Part shown: positions 7,401 to 8,075 of the stretch, piece after piece
Layout of the letters: every line of letters starts with the position of its first letter
Position numbering within the stretch: position 1 is the stretch's first letter
From: Acidobacteriota bacterium
Lineage (GTDB): Bacteria; Acidobacteriota; Vicinamibacteria; Vicinamibacterales; UBA2999
DNA length: 8,075 bases
Assembly (NCBI GenBank): GCA_947465275.1
Contig: CANIAI010000097.1
Coordinates: 1 to 8,075 of the forward strand
Reading direction: 5' to 3'
Notes under the pieces: generated by a model
Told to the model about the DNA's origin: nothing
What the model saw: the letters and a program-made list of their open reading frames with translations, nothing else
The model's database searches: none
Position numbers and translations under genes: made by a program

Positions 7401-8075
7401 GCGCGTCACCCAGATGAGCGCGTTCGGCACCGAGCAGGTGACCGCGTTCACGACCGGGCAGATGCAGGCGATCACGACGGCTGCCATCGCCGGACTCGGC
7501 ACCGCGCAGGTCGCGGCGCTCTCGAGCGATCAGGTGCAGGCGCTCACCGACGCGCAACTCGTCGCCCTCACCGGCAGCCAGGTGGCGGCGTTCGACCCCG
7601 ACCAGGTGGCGGCCCTCTCCACACGCCAGTTGAACGCCCTCGAGACGCGTGACATCGCGTCGCTCTCGTCGGCGCACCTGGCCGCCCTCAGCACCGATCA
7701 GCTCGCCGGCCTCGACGCGACCCACGTGGCCGCCCTGAACGTCTCGGCCCTGGCGGGGCTCGACTCGGCGCAGGTGCAGGCGCTCGGCACCGACCAGATC
7801 ATCGCCCTGACCGAACGGCAGTTCGCCGCCCTCGACAACGACCAGGTGGCCGCGTTCACCACCGACCAGATCGTCGCCATCGAGACGAAGGACCTGGTGG
7901 CGATGACGGCGGCGCAGTGGTCGAGTCTCTCGACCGCACAACTCCAGGCGCTCGGCACCGGCCAGATTCGCGCGATCGAGACGCTCGATCTTGTCGCGCT
8001 GACCACGGCGCAGGTGCAGGCGCTCGGCACCGACCAGCTCGACGCCCTCGGCACGCAGCACTTCGCGGTGCTGAC
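4438..8075 (+). CDS. Giant octapeptide-repeat protein, partial (no stop within the window)
   Basis: One frame is open for 3638 nt from GTG 4438 to the right edge (1212 whole codons) with no stop. A short Gly/Ser/Thr-rich N-terminus (residues 1-27, MSSIGPVGAS onward) has no signal peptide or membrane helix. From residue 28 to the end every residue belongs to an 8-residue repeat, L-[TS]-T-x-Q-[VIL]-x-[AS], 148 times. No cysteine appears, lysine occurs only about five times, and Tyr and Pro are rare. The product looks acidic to neutral and non-membrane. The start is uncertain: GTG 4438 has only a weak GGGG ahead, and GTG 4342 has GGAG at 9 nt but adds an unlike Arg-rich leader. Rival frames on both strands are broken by stops; this one is never broken, shows strong GC at third positions and has perfect hydrophobic periodicity. 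I do not recognise a characterised family. Similar low-complexity LTTxQV proteins may be annotated as adhesin-like or hypothetical. A surface or secreted structural role is inference only. Confidence 0.88.
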   Translation, partial: MSSIGPVGASGLYTTAPVLSTTTDISGFTSDQIRSLTTTQVASLTTAQVASIATDAVAGLTVRQVQALGTRGIGAVTTEQIQALSTGQLNALTRTQSGALSSSQLNALTSDQVEGLSLAQIAGLNVSQLGAVSTAQISHLSGRQMQALTTSQVAGLSTTQVAALGTGQVASLKVSQIRAIETADLRVMGDGQIAALSRGQVAALTYAQVAALQDSQVAAIETQDLNVLSTTQLSALSTAQMRALGTDQIAALTPGRIAAFSTAQVAALSSDQLRALSPQQIGSLTNAQIVALSSAAFDALDDSQLASLSARQVAAIETVDIASLASGKIAALTAGQVASLTSAQLRALGDGQIAAIETGDLSALRRNQWAAFTSTQVQAFSTDQIASLGRPQIASLSTADVAALTTEQLAAITGSRLQALNASQMAALTTEQLASLSTDQIVTLKAGQVASIGASRFAALGSEQVAALTGEQAAQLTTAQLRALDATQVAAIATESVGRLAPRQVQAFSTDQIQALSTGQVLALDGHQIHALTTEQAAALTTAHWGVFTTEQVRAFSTAQVAALTSDQLQAAGSDQLGALDARQIAALRTSAVSALSSDQLGAWSSRQIGALTTAQVVSLDPARLGGIGTDAIHGLTRDQIAALTTAQVQSLSTDQVAALTTRQIMAFDQDGLESLTSDQIAALTSEQVASLTATQIDDLTTAQIQAIETDDLRALRAKQLQALTTAQVRALTTDQVGAIRSNQIAGLGTTQIRAFSTDQVEALSTEQLAALRAAQVRSFSTGQIAALLTDQVRGLTGSALASLTTDQARSFTTDQIEALSTGQIAGLRTATLASLTTTQINALTTDQVVALTGNEIRALTTGQLQGLSTSQIAAVETRDMTSFSSVQLNALASDQVQALGTDQVAALSIGQLQSLDLDHVAALTTDQVAGLTTRQVRSLTTQQVAALSTEQIAAFETADIAVLTTPQLRALQGTQIAALSTDQVASLRVTQMSAFGTEQVTAFTTGQMQAITTAAIAGLGTAQVAALSSDQVQALTDAQLVALTGSQVAAFDPDQVAALSTRQLNALETRDIASLSSAHLAALSTDQLAGLDATHVAALNVSALAGLDSAQVQALGTDQIIALTERQFAALDNDQVAAFTTDQIVAIETKDLVAMTAAQWSSLSTAQLQALGTGQIRAIETLDLVALTTAQVQALGTDQLDALGTQHFAVL
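4975..6606 (+). repeat. Possible higher-order repeat: four blocks of 17 octads (408 nt each)
   Basis: Off-consensus octads sit in pairs 5 units apart, at units 20/25, 37/42, 54/59 and 71/76, i.e. at the same phase in four successive 17-octad blocks starting at 4975, 5383, 5791 and 6199. The first two pairs are IETxD type; the later two have lost Gln in other ways (IGASRFAA/IATESVGR and LRTSAVSA/IGTDAIHG). Block-aligned units 23, 40, 57 and 74 all read LTxAQ, and units 29, 46, 63 and 80 all carry Ile at position 6. This was aligned by eye and the similarity is modest. Confidence 0.4.
7766..8037 (+). repeat. Recent-looking 240-nt (10-octad) duplication signal near the right edge
   Basis: A 32-nt stretch is identical at 7766-7797 and 8006-8037, exactly 240 nt (10 octads) apart. 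The units around it align at the same offset: 131/141 are both ETxD type, 133/143 are LSTDQL/LSTAQL, 137/147 are LGTDQ, and 138/148 both carry Phe at position 6. This suggests the array can grow by 10-octad blocks. Units 107 and 117, also ETxD, show the same spacing. Confidence 0.45.

Larger units (their letters stand above)
4519..8070 (+). repeat. 148 tandem 24-nt units encoding an 8-residue repeat
   Basis: Octad n begins at 4519 + 24(n-1). Position 1 is hydrophobic (L, F, I, V, M, W) in all units except one (AGSDQLGA, unit 69). Position 2 is T, S, D, N or G in about 120 of 148. Position 5 is Gln in about 115. Position 6 is V, I or L in most. Position 8 is Ala, Ser or Gly in most. No unit is lengthened or shortened. 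The DNA units are not identical copies: synonymous changes and x-position variation are widespread, so the array is old and held by selection at protein level. Confidence 0.93.

Noticed and set aside
7180..8061. 293-residue and other minus-strand repeat-like frames (also 4258-4854, 5370-5990, 5800-6339, 6552-7142)
   Set aside because: These are antisense readings of the octad array, broken into pieces by stops, while the plus frame is never interrupted.
4519..8070. TALE-like DNA-binding repeats, suggested by LT-x-x-QV resembling LTPDQVVAIA
   Set aside because: The pitch is 8 residues, not 33-35, and there is no variable di-residue and no second helix. The likeness is only the shared helix-capping motif.
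4519..8070. Ice-nucleation-type or antifreeze beta-solenoid repeat
   Set aside because: The 8-residue pitch invites comparison with the 16-residue ice-nucleation unit, but the GYGST motif is absent and the Q-[VI]-x-A half favours helix. Not fully excluded without a structure.
4519..8070. CRISPR array
   Set aside because: The 24-nt periodicity is continuous coding sequence with no alternation of identical repeats and unique spacers.

Overview
The window is GC-rich throughout. It carries a long Oar-like TonB-dependent receptor with an N-terminal carboxypeptidase-regulatory domain of the kind expanded in Acidobacteriota, and phrases such as VLIEKVRT and GVTIEAASP are typical of Vicinamibacteria-type members. 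I therefore infer an acidobacterial, probably Vicinamibacteria-like, chromosome. That placement rests on protein style, not on a marker gene.

Layout, left to right: (1) On the minus strand, an ECF-type sigma factor (143-739) overlaps by 4 bp the start of a second, truncated gene (1-146), so the two form an operon running off the left edge. (2) A 366-bp divergent intergenic region (740-1105) holds a good sigma70-like promoter (TTGACG-N17-TATCAT) pointing right, a strong stem-loop just downstream of it, and a long leader. (3) On the plus strand, a complete 1006-residue TonB-dependent outer-membrane receptor (1106-4126) is followed by a near-perfect 16-bp hairpin, a probable terminator. (4) A 266-bp leader (4172-4437) holds a C8 tract flanked by 9-bp direct repeats and a set of competing stem-loops. 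(5) From about 4438 to the right edge runs one uninterrupted reading frame with no stop in the window. It encodes a giant protein made almost wholly of an 8-residue repeat, L-[TS]-T-x-Q-[VIL]-x-A. I count 148 consecutive octads (4519-8070) without a single inserted or deleted residue.

The octad-repeat protein is the notable item. I do not recognise it as a characterised family. The repeat reads as an iterated helix N-terminal capping box with hydrophobic staple, which suggests a solenoid of very short helices. A subset of octads swaps to [IVFL]-E-T-x-D-[LIM], with the E and D changing together, at intervals that suggest higher-order repeats of 17 and 10 octads. The gene is cut by the window edge, so its C-terminus and total length are unknown.

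No tRNA, rRNA, CRISPR array or insertion sequence was seen. The sigma operon, the receptor and the repeat protein have no proven functional link. The sigma factor and receptor are divergent neighbours that could share control. The giant gene appears to be its own transcription unit behind the receptor's terminator.
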